Shown here: one piece after another, positions 1-11,749 of the stretch
Layout: each line of letters begins with the position of its first letter
Numbering within the stretch: the stretch's first letter is position 1
Origin: Branchiostoma floridae
Taxonomy: Eukaryota; Chordata; Leptocardii; Amphioxiformes; Branchiostomatidae
NCBI RefSeq assembly: GCF_000003815.2
Contig: NC_049991.1
Location: 17,914,647 to 17,978,646 of the forward strand
Reading direction: 5' to 3'
Length of the DNA stretch: 64,000 nucleotides
Position numbers and translations under genes: made by a program
The notes under the pieces: generated by a model
Told to the model about the DNA's origin: nothing
Databases searched by the model: none
What the model saw: only the letters and a program-made list of their open reading frames with translations

Positions 1-65
1 GTGGAGTGAAATAATAACGTAGGTATTGTATGGAGTGAAATCATGAAAATATCTTTTTTCCCCAG

Positions 66-3000
66 TCACTTGTTAGGGAGGCACAACCACCTGCTGCACA
101 GCACCAGTATAGAGCTGGGGGAGGATGAGGCTGACAGAACAGAGGAGGAACTGACTAACAAGGTACCAATAACATTCCTCACTTCACTTCTGGCTTCCTT
201 TAAGAATAACAGACTCTTAAAGTAATGGGAACAGCCAAATGAACGGACTTGAATTATGTAGCAGTTTCTTTCTTTGTATGACTATGTAAAAATTGTGTAA
301 ACTACAAATGTATAGACTTATAAGGACTCTAAACCATGTAACTGTATCTCTGTTATATACTGTGTCTGACCCTTGCCTCTTCCCTCATGACCTCTGTCAA
401 TGAAAAGCAGCCTGCAGGCCAATTTGAGCTTTCAGGAATAAATAAAGGTTCAAACAAACTTAGGTATTGTTGATCATGAGTAGCCTCCTTTGCAGACTTC
501 AAGCAGGGCTAATGCTTTTATTTTGTGAAAGGAGGAGGGCTAGTTGGCTAGTTTCAAAGTTGACGTCGACTTTGGTTCTCTAATACGGGAAAGGGAGTTT
601 GTCGAGGAAGGGAGTTTGCCTATAGGTACATGTACTTTGCCATGGAAGGAGTTTTATTTTTTGAGGCAAACTCCAGTCCTTGGCAAACTCCCTTTGATAA
701 AGTTCCTGCATATTATATAATAGTCACATACAGCCTCATATCAACATTTGGTATAATGATGTAACATGACCATTAGAAGCATTATGCCTTGTTAGTCAAG
801 GCATTATTGGAGTTTGCAAAGACATAAACGACAGAGAAACATCCATAAACATTGGTAGTTTGGAATTTGATTGGCACAAAACTGTCTGAAAATGTTGGAT
901 GATAAAATGGCTAACATGGTAACCCAGGCAGTGTTACAGATGTAACAAGACCATTTAACGTATTATATTACTTTACTCTTGGTATTTCTACAGTTAGGAG
1001 AGACGTAAAGGACAATAAAGAGTGTGAGGTTATTAAGCTTGGCTGTTTAGAATGTGAATGGTGCATTAAGTGTTACGTAATGGCTGCAAAAGGACATCCA
1101 CTCAAAGTTGAATTCAAAAGTCGCATTTTTACGACCATCAAAACTGCTGCTGTCCTTGTATTGACCCAAAAGAAAATAAAACATTGAGTGTGCTGCTAGG
1201 TGGTTTGGCATTTTCTGTGTACTAAAGCTGTTACTGGAAAGGATCACTCTTTCATATGTTTCTGTAATATATGAAACAATTGAGGAAGTAAATCCTTAGT
1301 TAAGACTTCAGTGTTGCATCAAATACAGTGTTCATGTACCTTGTATGTCAGCTTGAGTGTTGAATGATGGTGTTCACATCCCTGCCTTCTGTAGATCAAA
1401 TAGAACACTTTCCTAAGTCTTGCATCAAATGTCGGCGGTTAGCATAGAAGACTGGTTTTCATTGTTCCAATTTCTCAGTCATCAATCTTCTGTTCTTCTT
1501 TGACTTAAGGCTTAATCTTGTCGTTTCATTTGAAGTATACGTTAACCATTACAGTTAATTATTTGTATTCTTTAAGTGTGTGTGTTGGCACCCAATATCA
1601 GCTAAGCTGCCTGGGCTTGCCTTGTATTGCATGTCTGTAGTGTCAATGAATTAAATTTTCCTGCCTCCTTCAGGTGCACAAACTGCAGTCTCATTGACCA
1701 ATAGGAATTTTTTTAAATGACACTGATAATTTACATTACAGTTCATGTACATACAGTCTGACCTAAGCTGAGATGGAAAGAAATCATTATGAGTTTGTTG
1801 ACAACAGAGTTTGTTAATCTTAATGATCTTGCATCAAGACTTCAGTGTTGCATCAAATGTGTTCTTATCCCTGTCTTCTCCAGGTGCACAAACTGCAATC
1901 TCAGGTAAGCGAGCTGGAGGAGGACCATTTGTACAAGAACGAGCAGGAAGTCAGACTCAGGAACGAAAATGCTGCTTTACAAGAAAGGTGAGAGTCGATT
2001 CCTTACATCAGCATTTGATAAAGTAGTGTAGCACCTAACCTTACTTAATCACAATTCTTACATTCCTTACTCTAGATCAGATCCTTAGACTAGTAAGAGG
2101 TTTGATTTCCAATGCCTTAAGAGGAACTGTGAGCATTCAAATCATGTTGATTTTTGCTTACACATTAATGTTAACTTGGTAACGATGATGCCAGAGAATG
2201 TTATGAATGGTTTACATAGTGACAAGAAGTGACTTGGAAATTAACAGCCTTTACTCTGTTCGAAAGTGCTGCCCACAGAGTCCAGGAGAGTCCTTTTTTT
2301 CAAATCCAGGCCACTTGACATCTAGACCTGTTCAGTCTCCAATACATCCGCCTATGCAGGGACATCCAATGGCAAAACCGCCTGTCTGGATGTACCCTGC
2401 TTTCTCAACCGTCACTCTTAGTTCCTGTGGGCGTCACCACGAACCATCTGTCAGCCAATCAGATAATAGGCCTTTCTTTTTTCAAATATTTATAAGCAGG
2501 GCAGTCAGGAACTAAGGTTGACAGTTGAGAAAGCAGTGTACATCCAGACATCCATAAATCTGTGCATCTGTCCTTGGTGCTGAAACCATATGTTGTTATA
2601 GGCTTTGCCTTCATGTAGCTGCGATTTTTTTCTTGGCTTGTCATAAAAGTTTGAGCTTCGTTGCCAGATTTCTTAGAAACCCTGAAGGATAATAGATTTT
2701 TAAAAAAGCACAACATACATATGATTTGTAGCTTTTCCAGTCATGTAATGCTAATGTGTGCTTATGTGTCCTCAAAATATGTGTCTAAGGTACCGGTACA
2801 TCATGTTGTCTTTTGTTTTGTTTTCATGATTGCCATGTAGTGTGTGTATAGGTTTGATTAGTGCAATGTAGTCTGTGTACAGCATCCTTTAACACTATCC
2901 ACTACTTGGCTTGGCACATGTCTAAAACCTGACCTGTATGAGTAGTGCAAAGTCAAACAGGTTCCTAATCAAATGAAATCAGAGCGCTCTAAATGACAAC

Positions 3001-6000
3001 ATTTCGTGATCGCCCCATTCCCAGTCATTCCCACCTACCCATTAGCACCAAGTGGTTCCCATTTGGGAAATTACACTGCAAAGTGAAGGCGAATTCTTAT
3101 TTGCAAGGATTTTGTCGAAAATTGATTGTGCATGTTTTATCGTTGGCTCGGAGTTGTCATGTGGGTGTACTTTAGTCCGTTAGTATCGTTTGGATGTGAC
3201 CATCATGTCCCTGTACTTGTGGCTGCTGTCATGTTCCCTGCCCTTCCTGTTGATCTGTGTGTTCCATGGTTGCTATGAGCTGTTCCATCTACATCAAAGG
3301 GCACAGAGGTCAGCTCAAGGTGGTAGAGGTTGGGAGGGGGGTATTTTTTGTAAGCTAAAATTACATTTAGCTGCTATCTTGTTAATCTGTGTCTTCCATG
3401 GTAGCTATATTGAGGTGTTCCATCTACACCAAAGGGCACAGAGGTTAGCTCAAGGTGGTAGAGGAGGGGAGGGGGGATTTTTGCAAGCTTTACATGTAGA
3501 TGCTATCTTGTTTTCGTTGATCTGTGTTTTCCATGGTTGCTATGAGCTGTTCCATCTATACCAAAGGGCACATAGGTCAGCTCAAGGTGGTAAAGAGGGA
3601 TGTTTTTGTAAGCTTTACATGTACCTGCTCTCTTGTTGATCTGTGTGTTCCATGGTTGCTATGAGCTATTCCATCTACACCAAAGGGCACAGAGGTCAGG
3701 TCAAGGTGGTAGATGAGAGGGGGGGGGGTGTTTTTTAAGCTTTACATGTAGCTGCTATCTTGTTGTCGTTGATCTTTGTGTTCCATGGTTGCATATTTTT
3801 GTAAGCTTTAAAATTACATGTAGCTGCTCTCTTGTTGATCTGTGTGTTCCATGGTTACTATGAGCTGTTCCATCTTCACCAAGGGGCCCAGAGGTCAGCT
3901 TAAGGCAGTAACGGATGGGAGGGGGGGTATTTTTGTAAGCTTTAGAATTACATATAGTTGCTCTCTTGTTGATCTGTGTGTTCCATGGTTGCTATATTGA
4001 GCTGTTCCATCTACACCAAAGGGCACAGAGGTTGGTTAGCTGAAGGATGTAGAGGAGGGGAAGGAGTATTTTTGTAAGCCTTACATGTAGCTGCTCTCTT
4101 GTTGACCTGTGTCTTCCATGGTTGCTATGAGTTCTTCCATCTACACCAAAGGGCACAGAGGTCAGCTCAAGGCAGTAAAAAGGGGAGGGGAGGGGGTATT
4201 TTTGTAAGCTTTACATGTAGCTGCTCTCTTGTTGATCTGTGTCTTCCATGGTTGCTATGAGCTGTTCCATCTTCACCAAAGGGCAAAGAGGTCAGCTCAA
4301 GGTGGTAGATCTAGGAGGGAAGGGGGGATATTTTGGGAAGCTTTAAAATTACATGTAGCTGCTATCTTGTTGATCTGTGTGTTCCATGGTTGCTATATTG
4401 AGTTGTTCCATCTACACTAAAGGGCACACTGAGGTTGCTTAGCTGAAGGATGTAGAGGAGGGGAGGGGGTATTTTTGCAAGCTTTACATGTAGTTGCTCT
4501 CTTGTTGACCTGCCTCCTTGGTCTCTTTGATGGATATAAGCAATTTCTTCTGCACCAGAGGACACAGAGATCAGCTGAAGGGTATTGAGGGGGTGTTTTA
4601 TAGGCTTTACTTGTATATCTGCTGTCTGCAAGTCTCCACCTCAAGTTACAGAGGCAAAGTTGCTCACCCCCAAAACATTCTTGTAACCTTACTATGTTGT
4701 TGATCCTTTGACACACTGTCATTGCTGATAGCTATGATGTAGACATACCTTACCCTCTCTGGCTAGGCAACACAATATAATTTATATGACATTAGTGCCT
4801 GTTCTAGGAGGTGGCACTTGTGGCACTGCTTGCTGACTTGTTGCACATTCCATTGCACACAAGCTCTTTGCCTTGTAAAGTATGTATTCAGATAAGGTAA
4901 TAGTAACTGTTTTTGAAGTAATTCTTTTTAAATGTTTGTTCTAATTTGTTTTGTTTTTTCTGTCTCTACAGAATAAACCTACTAGAAGAACAGCTCAGAG
5001 ATGTAGAAGTCAAAGCCCAGGAAAACATGGAGGAAGAGAGAAGACAACATAGGGAAGCCATGGTAAGCTTCTCCTTCAGTTTTTTTGTTGACCAAATAAT
5101 AATAAACAGACATTATATTGTACCATGTAGTATCTTGTCATGGCTTTATGTCTTTCCAGAGACGAAGAGGATAAGTTAAAGTAAGCATCTTTTAAGAGAA
5201 AGAAGATCTAGATCAAACATGTGTTTTTGGAATGTGTGTTACTTAAATTATGCAAATGACAATAAGTTACAGGAATCTTTGTGGTTGTGTTCCAATACAT
5301 TGTTCAATGTACAGACTAGCAATGGAATAAGCAGAGCTCTTTATACGTCTTTCCCATTGTCATAATTTCTACCTCAAGAAAGGCATGTTTTGGATTGCCT
5401 CAGCATTGTTGTTAGTAAGGGCACATGGTAGCAAACAGAATGATTCCAATAATGTCCTCCTCTATTTCCACTTGCTTTGAAAAAAGGACCTTCAATGGTG
5501 ATACTCGTATACTACCTTTTTCTGGATGTGCTGTATTTTGTATGTTGTACGTGGAACACAGAATGTGAGTAGGTAAAGTGAACCGTTTTTTCTCTCTTTC
5601 CAGGCAAAACAAGAAAGAGATTTAAGAGACGACATAGATCTACTATCCAATAGGTACGTTCCTCCCTTTTACCGATGCCCACTTTGAAGAGCGAGTGTCC
5701 TTCAGATGAATTGGTTGTTGAGTGTTGCAATGCCTTCAGCATTAGCAGAACCGGTAATGGAGGTTTAATGGCTAGGAGTGAGGGGCTCAGCAAGGATCGG
5801 GTTTTACATATGGTGCACCATTTAGTAATAGTAGTGGTACAAGTTACAGGATACAAAATACCTGCATTCGCACTGATTTGTATATGAAATTCTGTCAGCA
5901 CACATTGGTCATTGCATGTTGTAGTAATCTTACCGGTAGTTGCTGTTTTCAGCAAGATCAGATTTTAGCAGAGATGAGATTGATACATTTCAAGCAATGC

Positions 6001-9000
6001 TAACAGAATTCATTATTTTGTATATAAACATGTAAAAGATGCATTTGAATACCTTTGCTGTTAGGACAATAAAAAGGTGTCATTTTATACCCAATGGCAT
6101 GTAATGTGAAATATTTCCATTGTGTTTTCCTTTTATGAGTATTATACATTTTGGCTGAAACAGATGCATTTTACACATGCACAGCAAATGCCACATTTTC
6201 AAACATTTACACACTGTTCTCTTCTGTTATGCAATGAAGAGGTACCCTTTTAATTATGATATGTTTTTCAACAGTATTTTTTGTGACTTTGTGTTTTCCT
6301 TTTGGAACAGAGCAACAATGCTAGAAGAAGAAAACTCCAGACTAAAAGAAGACATTCCAAGGTTTAAGTCAACAATAGAGAGGTTAAAAGAGGTAAGCCA
6401 ACACAAAATTCTTAGTGTCATTCTAAAGAAAATATAATCTTTTTTATTTCTTGAAATAGGGCTGCAAAATTCACTTCGTCTCTACCAAATTTCTGCTATG
6501 GTCTTTTATTTGTACATCTGTCTATAATATACATGTATTTGCATTACAAGTTTTAGATTACTTTCCATCTATTGCCTAACAGAGAAGCTTCATAATACTT
6601 ATTGTACTAACGTCCCAAACAACAGCAGTTCTCAGAGTCTGCAACATTTAGTATACTGAAATAGTTTTTTTCCTGTCCATTGTGCTCCGCATGCCAAGGC
6701 AATGTATTATGTTCTAAGTCTTCTTCTTCTAAATGCTATGCTGCTGTTATGCTTCCACAACCCAGGACAAGACAGCTATGCAGGAACACTTGGAGGAGAC
6801 CAACCAACTCCGGGAGGAGATCTCCCAGGAGCACAGAGAACTTGAGCAGCGGGCGCGGCTCGACAGACAACAGTACGAAGAGGAGAGACTAGCCAACCAC
6901 ATGGTAAGACTAGCCAAATACATGGTGAGGACTAATAGCCAGTCACATTGAAAGACTAGCCAATCACATGGTGAGACTAGCTAAACACATGGTCAGACTA
7001 GCTAATCATATGGTAAGCCTATAGCCAACCACATGGTAAGAGTAGCTAATCACCTTGGTAGAACTAGCAATTCACATGGTAAGACTGACTTATCACATGG
7101 TAAGACTAGCTAAACACATGGTCAGACTAGCTAATCACATGCTTAGACTAGCAAACCACTTGGTAAGGCTAGCCAACCAAATGGTAAGACTAGCTAAACA
7201 CATGGTAAGACTTGCTAATCACATGGTAAAGCTTATCACATGGTAAGACTGGCTTATCACATGGTAAGACTAACTTATCACATGGTAAGACTAGCCAACC
7301 ACATGGTAAGTCACGCACATTATGTAACCATGGACTTATAAAAAAGAATGAATGTAGACTGAAGGTGAACTTACCATTATCCATCGTAAGTCTTTCATAA
7401 GTCCAAGGCATGCAAGCCAACCACATGGTAGATCTAGCCAACTAGCTAATGACATGGTAGGACTAGACATGGTAGGATTTATCATGTCTTATGTACCAGA
7501 AAGACATAACCAGGTCTGCCTAACTAGCCAAACTCTAGTCTAGTTTACCACTAAAAGGCAATCAAAAGGTGTCTTCTGATCACGGCTCTGTCCAACTATG
7601 GACACTTAGGTGCCTAACTAGTTGTTATAGTGTAGTGGTGGGTTTTATTTTATTTGGATCTCACAATTGGATTTTGATTTTACAATGCAGTTTTGTAAAA
7701 TTTGTACTTAGTCTATGGAAGTACAGCTGCCTAACTCTGCCAATACAATGTCCATACAATGTTTATTTTAGTAATACTAATAGTTTAACCATATTTGTGC
7801 AAGGATTGATATGACAGGTGACTAACCTTTTCAAGACGTCCACCCGGAGAGCAGACTGTAAGGTTTGATCCACTCATCCCAGGAATGACCCTACTCTTTT
7901 TGATAAGTTTGGCAGTTTCCCTCACAAAAGGTTTTCCTTCCCTTTAAGATGAAACTCATCTTTTTGACAAATCATCAAATGGGAGATGTAGAAGGTGACT
8001 GAAGGGTGATTCACAACTTGGCTGTTGTTTTTTGTCTCTATAGTTGATAGAAGAGATGAACAAAGAACTGGAGGACCTAAGGACATACAAAGTCGATAAT
8101 GAGAGGCTGACCAAAAGCCGAAGCCCCAGCTTTCTGGACATGCCCAGTAGGTACAATGAGCTGGAGAGGGAGATAAGGAAGCTCAAGGAGGTTTGTCTGC
8201 ATTTTTGTCTTCTTGATTTGGCTGCAAGGAAAATGCAAAAGTCATGCAAGATTGCCTAACTAGCCAGTGGGGCTAGCTCATATTACATTGCCTTAAACAG
8301 TCACAAACTTTTAACTCATTACAATCACATATTATTATCACAAAGATATGCCAGGAACATTAGCTGAAGACATGTAATGCTTTGTGTGATTCTACGGTTC
8401 ATTTTCCAACTGTTACATATCTGCACATTAACATCCACATTCATAAATTTCAGCTTCAGGTATCTCTGAAGACCAATGTTTTAGTATCATGATTTTCTTT
8501 ACAATTTTGGTTGTATTTTCAAATATACATTGTCAACTAGAATCAAGGAAAAAGAGAAGCAAATCAGATATGTAGGTTTCATCTTTTAGACTGTTGATGA
8601 TCCTCTGTGCTTTATCTGTCTGCTGTCCAGGAGAATAAGTTGTGCCCTGAGAGAAGTTAATGAAGACCTGAATAACTTTGGTTTATATTTTCTGTACTAC
8701 GGGAGAATCGAGGCCTGAGAGAAGCGAATGAAGACCCGAATAACTTTTGTTTATATTTTCTGTACTACAGGAGAATCGCGGTCAGAGAGAAGCGAATGAA
8801 CACCTGAATAACTTTTCTTTGTATTTTCTGTACTTCAGGAGAACCGAGGCCTGAGAGAAGCGAATGAAGACCTGAATAACTTTTGTTTATATTTTCTGCA
8901 CTTCAGGAGAACCGAGGCCTGAGAGAAGTGAATGAAGACCTGACTAACTTTTGTTTGTATTTTCTGTACTACAGGAGAATCGCGGTCAGAGAGAAGCGAA

Positions 9001-10157
9001 TGAACACCTGAATAACTTTTGTTTATGTTTTCTGTACTTCAGGAGAATCAAGGGCTAAGATAAAAAAAATGAAGACCTAAATAACTTTTGTTTCAATTGT
9101 ATTTTCTGTACTACAGGAGAACCGAGGCCTGAGAGAAGCGAATGAAGACCTGAATAACTTTTGTTTGTATTTTCTGTACTTCAGGAGAATTAAGAGCTAA
9201 GAGAAGCGATTGAAGACCTGTCGTGAATAACTTTTGTATGTATTTTCTGTACTACTGGAGAATCGAGGCCTGAGAGAAGCAAATGAAGACCCAAATAACT
9301 TTTGTTTGTATTTTCTGTACAACAGGAAAACCGAAGAGAAGCGAATGAACAACTAAATATTTCATGTTTAAAGCTTTTGTTTATATTTTCTATACTACAG
9401 GAGAATCGAGGCCTGAGAGAAGCGAATGAAGACCTGAATGTCCAGATGCTGAACCACAGTTTCCAGGAGGGGAAGACCCTACTGGATGGACCATCATCGT
9501 CACTCGCATCAGAGCTGGAGACGGCTTCAAAGGACGATGTCAGTCTTCTTGTTTATTTGATTTTTTTATTTATTGGTTTTATGTTCAGCTAGGCCCAACT
9601 ACCCTGTGGCTATTACAAAGGGGTAGCCCAGAGACCATACAAATAGAAATGGACAAGGACAGGATGCTTATCAATAACAATATTGTAAGTACAAAAAAAA
9701 GATCCCAGAATCTCTTGTTCTGAGAGTTTTATATGGGGAAACAACAGATTGTACTAAATAATCATGGGGCTGCTTTTCATTGAGTATAATGCAATAAAAC
9801 GTTTACTATATAGACGTTTCAAACAACATCTGCTGTTTTTCGTCAGTGACAGTGTCACTAAAGAAAAACAACAGATGTTGTTTGAAACGTCTGACCATTA
9901 CCAAAATCATATCCTGTTGCTCGAGTAACTGCTTTTTGACATGTCTTATTACATTGATGTCTAATCTTCATTAAAGATATCATTGTTAACTTAAAGTTTG
10001 TACAATCTTATTTCCCCTCAATAATCTCCAGGTTGTGGAGGCTTTGAGGGAGCAGCAGGAGATGAACGCCCGTATGAGACAGTACATCGACAGGATCCTG
10101 ATGAACGTCCTGGAGCACAACCCTGCCATCCTGGAGGTTCGTAACAACAAGAGCTGA
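66..10157 (+). CDS. RAB11FIP3/4: Rab11 family-interacting protein, class II (FIP3/FIP4-like), 3' part of gene
   Basis: Nine coding exons are readable: 66-162, 1884-1987, 4972-5062, 5604-5653, 6311-6392, 6766-6903, 8044-8190, 9401-9538 and 10032-10157 (stop TGA). All junctions are GT-AG and phases agree throughout, giving 323 visible residues; earlier exons lie outside the window. The protein is almost entirely heptad-rich coiled coil (LEEQLRDVEVKAQENMEEER, LIEEMNKELEDLRTY). It ends in a Rab11-binding domain with YIDRILMNVLEHNPAILEV, the C-terminal signature of Rab11-FIPs. The segments NRGLREANEDLNVQM and ALREQQEMNARMRQYIDR match the class II members FIP3 and FIP4, which bind Rab11 and Arf5/6 on recycling endosomes and act in cytokinesis. 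Introns carry large tandem arrays; those after 6903 and before 9401 duplicate the neighbouring splice sites. Family assignment is firm; whether it is ancestral to both FIP3 and FIP4 is inference. Confidence 0.87.
590..695. repeat. Short inverted-repeat element (MITE-like), intronic
   Basis: Arms of about 32 bases begin AAAGGGAGTTTG and recur inverted at the right end (CAAACTCCCTTT), with roughly five mismatches. The spacer is short. It lies in the intron between exons 66-162 and 1884-1987. No coding content. Confidence 0.6.
2383..2550. repeat. Inverted-repeat element with about 45-base arms, intronic
   Basis: The left arm begins TGTCTGGATGTACCCTGC and the right arm ends GTGTACATCCAGACA. The arms pair over about 45 bases with few mismatches. 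The spacer is AT-rich and contains one CCAATCAGA. No open frame of interest; probably a non-autonomous DNA transposon remnant. Confidence 0.65.
3240..4640 (+). repeat. Intronic minisatellite, unit about 130 bases, about 10-11 copies
   Basis: Units contain GTTCCATGGTTGCTATGAGC, then CAAAGGGCACAGAGGTCAGC, a G-run (GGGAGGGGG), and TTTGTAAGCTTTACATGTAG. Copies begin near 3249, 3383, 3516, 3632, 3767, 3834, 3966, 4101, 4231 and 4368, with a diverged one near 4502. Units vary from about 67 to 137 bases. The open frames here are repeat artefacts. Confidence 0.9.
6883..7310 (+). repeat. 21-base minisatellite that reiterates an exon end and its splice donor
   Basis: The exon 6766-6903 ends GACTAGCCAACCACATG and is followed by donor GTAAGA. 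That junction sequence (GACTAGCCAACCACATG|GTAA) is repeated about 20 times with a mostly 21-base period until about 7310; diverged copies continue to about 7470. Many copies keep CATG|GTAAGA or CATG|GTGAG. Twenty-one bases equal seven codons. The first extra donor (6924) would add VRLAKYM in frame; the second unit already shifts frame. Confidence 0.9.
8630..9440 (+). repeat. About 69-base tandem array reiterating a splice acceptor and exon start
   Basis: Each unit holds a pyrimidine tract (TATTTTCTGTACTACAG) plus exon-like sequence GAGAATCGAGGCCTGAGAGA and a spacer AATAACTTTTGTTT. Twelve copies start near 8632, 8702, 8770, 8839, 8908, 8976, 9043, 9117, 9183, 9255, 9326 and 9401. Only the last continues into the coding exon 9401-9538. 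Most copies retain AG; those near 8702 and 9255 have lost it. The copy at 9326 is in frame with the true exon through 75 open bases. Confidence 0.92.
9813..9891. repeat. 79-base near-perfect hairpin of a dispersed repeat family
   Basis: GACGTTTCAAACAACATCTG pairs with its inverted copy ending at 9891. Flanking text resembling ACCAAAATCATATCCTGTTG and GAGTAACTGC recurs, sometimes inverted, near 21240-21320, 37430-37500 and 60230-60285. A family of interspersed repeats is therefore present. No coding content. Confidence 0.6.
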
Positions 10158-10414
10158 TACAGGCCACCCTAGCGTGGAAACATGTCATCCCTGCAATGTT
10201 CAACATCATCAAATCAATGATCTCTTCTTGATCGATTCACAGTATTGGATCAACAACGAATAGTGCCATAAGGCCACACCAATTTAATTTGTTGGTTCTC
10301 AAGTCTAAAAAAGATAACATTCACATTAAATATTAACATGAAAACAGATCCGAAGAGTAAGTCTGTACGTTGGTACACACAGTTTTAGGTAGTGAAAAGT
10401 TTTCCACCTTGCCC

Positions 10415-10599
10415 TAATCTCCAAGCAGATCCTATGGTAGCATAAGATAGTATCAAAAGCTGCCAGAGGAGTGAAGCCGACCTAGGAGTGTGTTTAGCTA
10501 CCGGCTCCTAGTGGCATCAGATGACTCCTTTTGGCCAGCTATACTCCTTAGGCAGCTTTGATACTATCTCGTGCCACTGGTAAGTCTGCCTGGAGATTA
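10415..10599. repeat. MITE with TAATCTCCAAGCAGA inverted ends, copy 1
   Basis: Left end TAATCTCCAAGCAGATCC, right end TCTGCCTGGAGATTA. The interior is also largely self-complementary (AGTATCAAAAGCTGCC against GGCAGCTTTGATACTATC). Related copies lie at 23320-23466 and 43813-43922. The element lies in the 3' flank of the Rab11-FIP gene. Confidence 0.7.
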
Positions 10600-11576
10600 A
10601 CCTTGCCCTTGTTTTGTCCTGCATTGATAAATTTTTTTGCTAAGAAATCTCAGAGAACCAAGAAGTTAAATTGGTGTACCATAAATGCCCTAATTTTCTT
10701 ACAACATCATTTTTCTAACCATCATATACTGTTATGTAATTTACATCATAACTTCATACAGTATCTATAATAACAGTTACTGTAAAACTTAAGTTAAGCT
10801 GTGATTGCCTTAGACAAGAGATCAGCCACTGGAATATAAAAAATAATTACAACACAACCTTAAAAAGATTTGCCTGACTGACATTGATAGTGGCATGATA
10901 GGTCTCATGATTACAATCCCTGACAAGCACAAATGTTGTGCCCAAATTTCCTCACTAATTTCACTCGGGAAAAAATGACTACCTTCCTTTAGTTAGGTCT
11001 ACATTTGTCAAAAGAATTTACGGTCCTTCCAGGTGTAAGAGGTTCAAATTACCATACAGTCCTATGGCCTCATGCCTGGGGCTATTGTTGTCTGAGCTCA
11101 CTTGAGTTTGCATGGAATGGGTCGCCACCCTTTGTGATTCTGTCCTGCTCCTCACAATTCAGCCCCTGACGGCAAAGGGAATGTATTCAGCTCACTCAAT
11201 AACAATGCTGGTAACTTTTCAGCTATCAGCATCATCATCAGCCTGAGTGTACTGAGCAGTTACCGAAACGTCAGCCAGGTATTTCTTTCTACGGTTGTGT
11301 TGTAAGGACGAAATATTCCAATGAATCCCCAACAAAAACAATGAAGCTATTTGAGGAAGAGATCAAGTCTTCTCTCCGCTATAATCGACTTAATCTATGT
11401 GACAATTTTTTCACATTACAACAGTCAATATGGCCACACATGCATACAGTTAACTGGCTTACCTCTGCTATTTATTTTCAGTTATAGTTTTTGCATGAAT
11501 GCACTTTGATAGCAATTTGCATGGCTGATTCTTAGAACTTTCTTAGCATCAGATGGTGATTCCTAACTTTTACTAT

Positions 11577-11749
11577 CCAAGCAGAGTTTCGGTTGGGCTT
11601 TTTTTCGTCATTTTAGGTGTTTTTGTCAGGATTTCTATATTGTACCACTTTCTTCATGTGCTCTGGCCCTGAAGAAATTGAGACAAAGTAGACATCCTGA
11701 CAAAAACGCCTAATAACAGCCAATTCCCAAAGCCAAAACTCATCTTGGA
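11577..11749. repeat. Inverted-repeat element with about 58-base imperfect arms
   Basis: Left arm CCAAGCAGAGTTTCGGTTGG continues to GGTGTTTTTGTCAGGAT. The right arm carries ATCCTGACAAAAACGCC and ends AAACTCATCTTGG. The inner parts of the arms match best. Non-coding. Confidence 0.6.

Noticed and set aside
3190..4631. Several 60-150-codon frames on both strands
   Set aside because: All lie in the ~130-base intronic minisatellite and change frame from unit to unit.
6883..7310. CRISPR-like array
   Set aside because: Contiguous 21-base repeats without unique spacers in an animal intron; a minisatellite.
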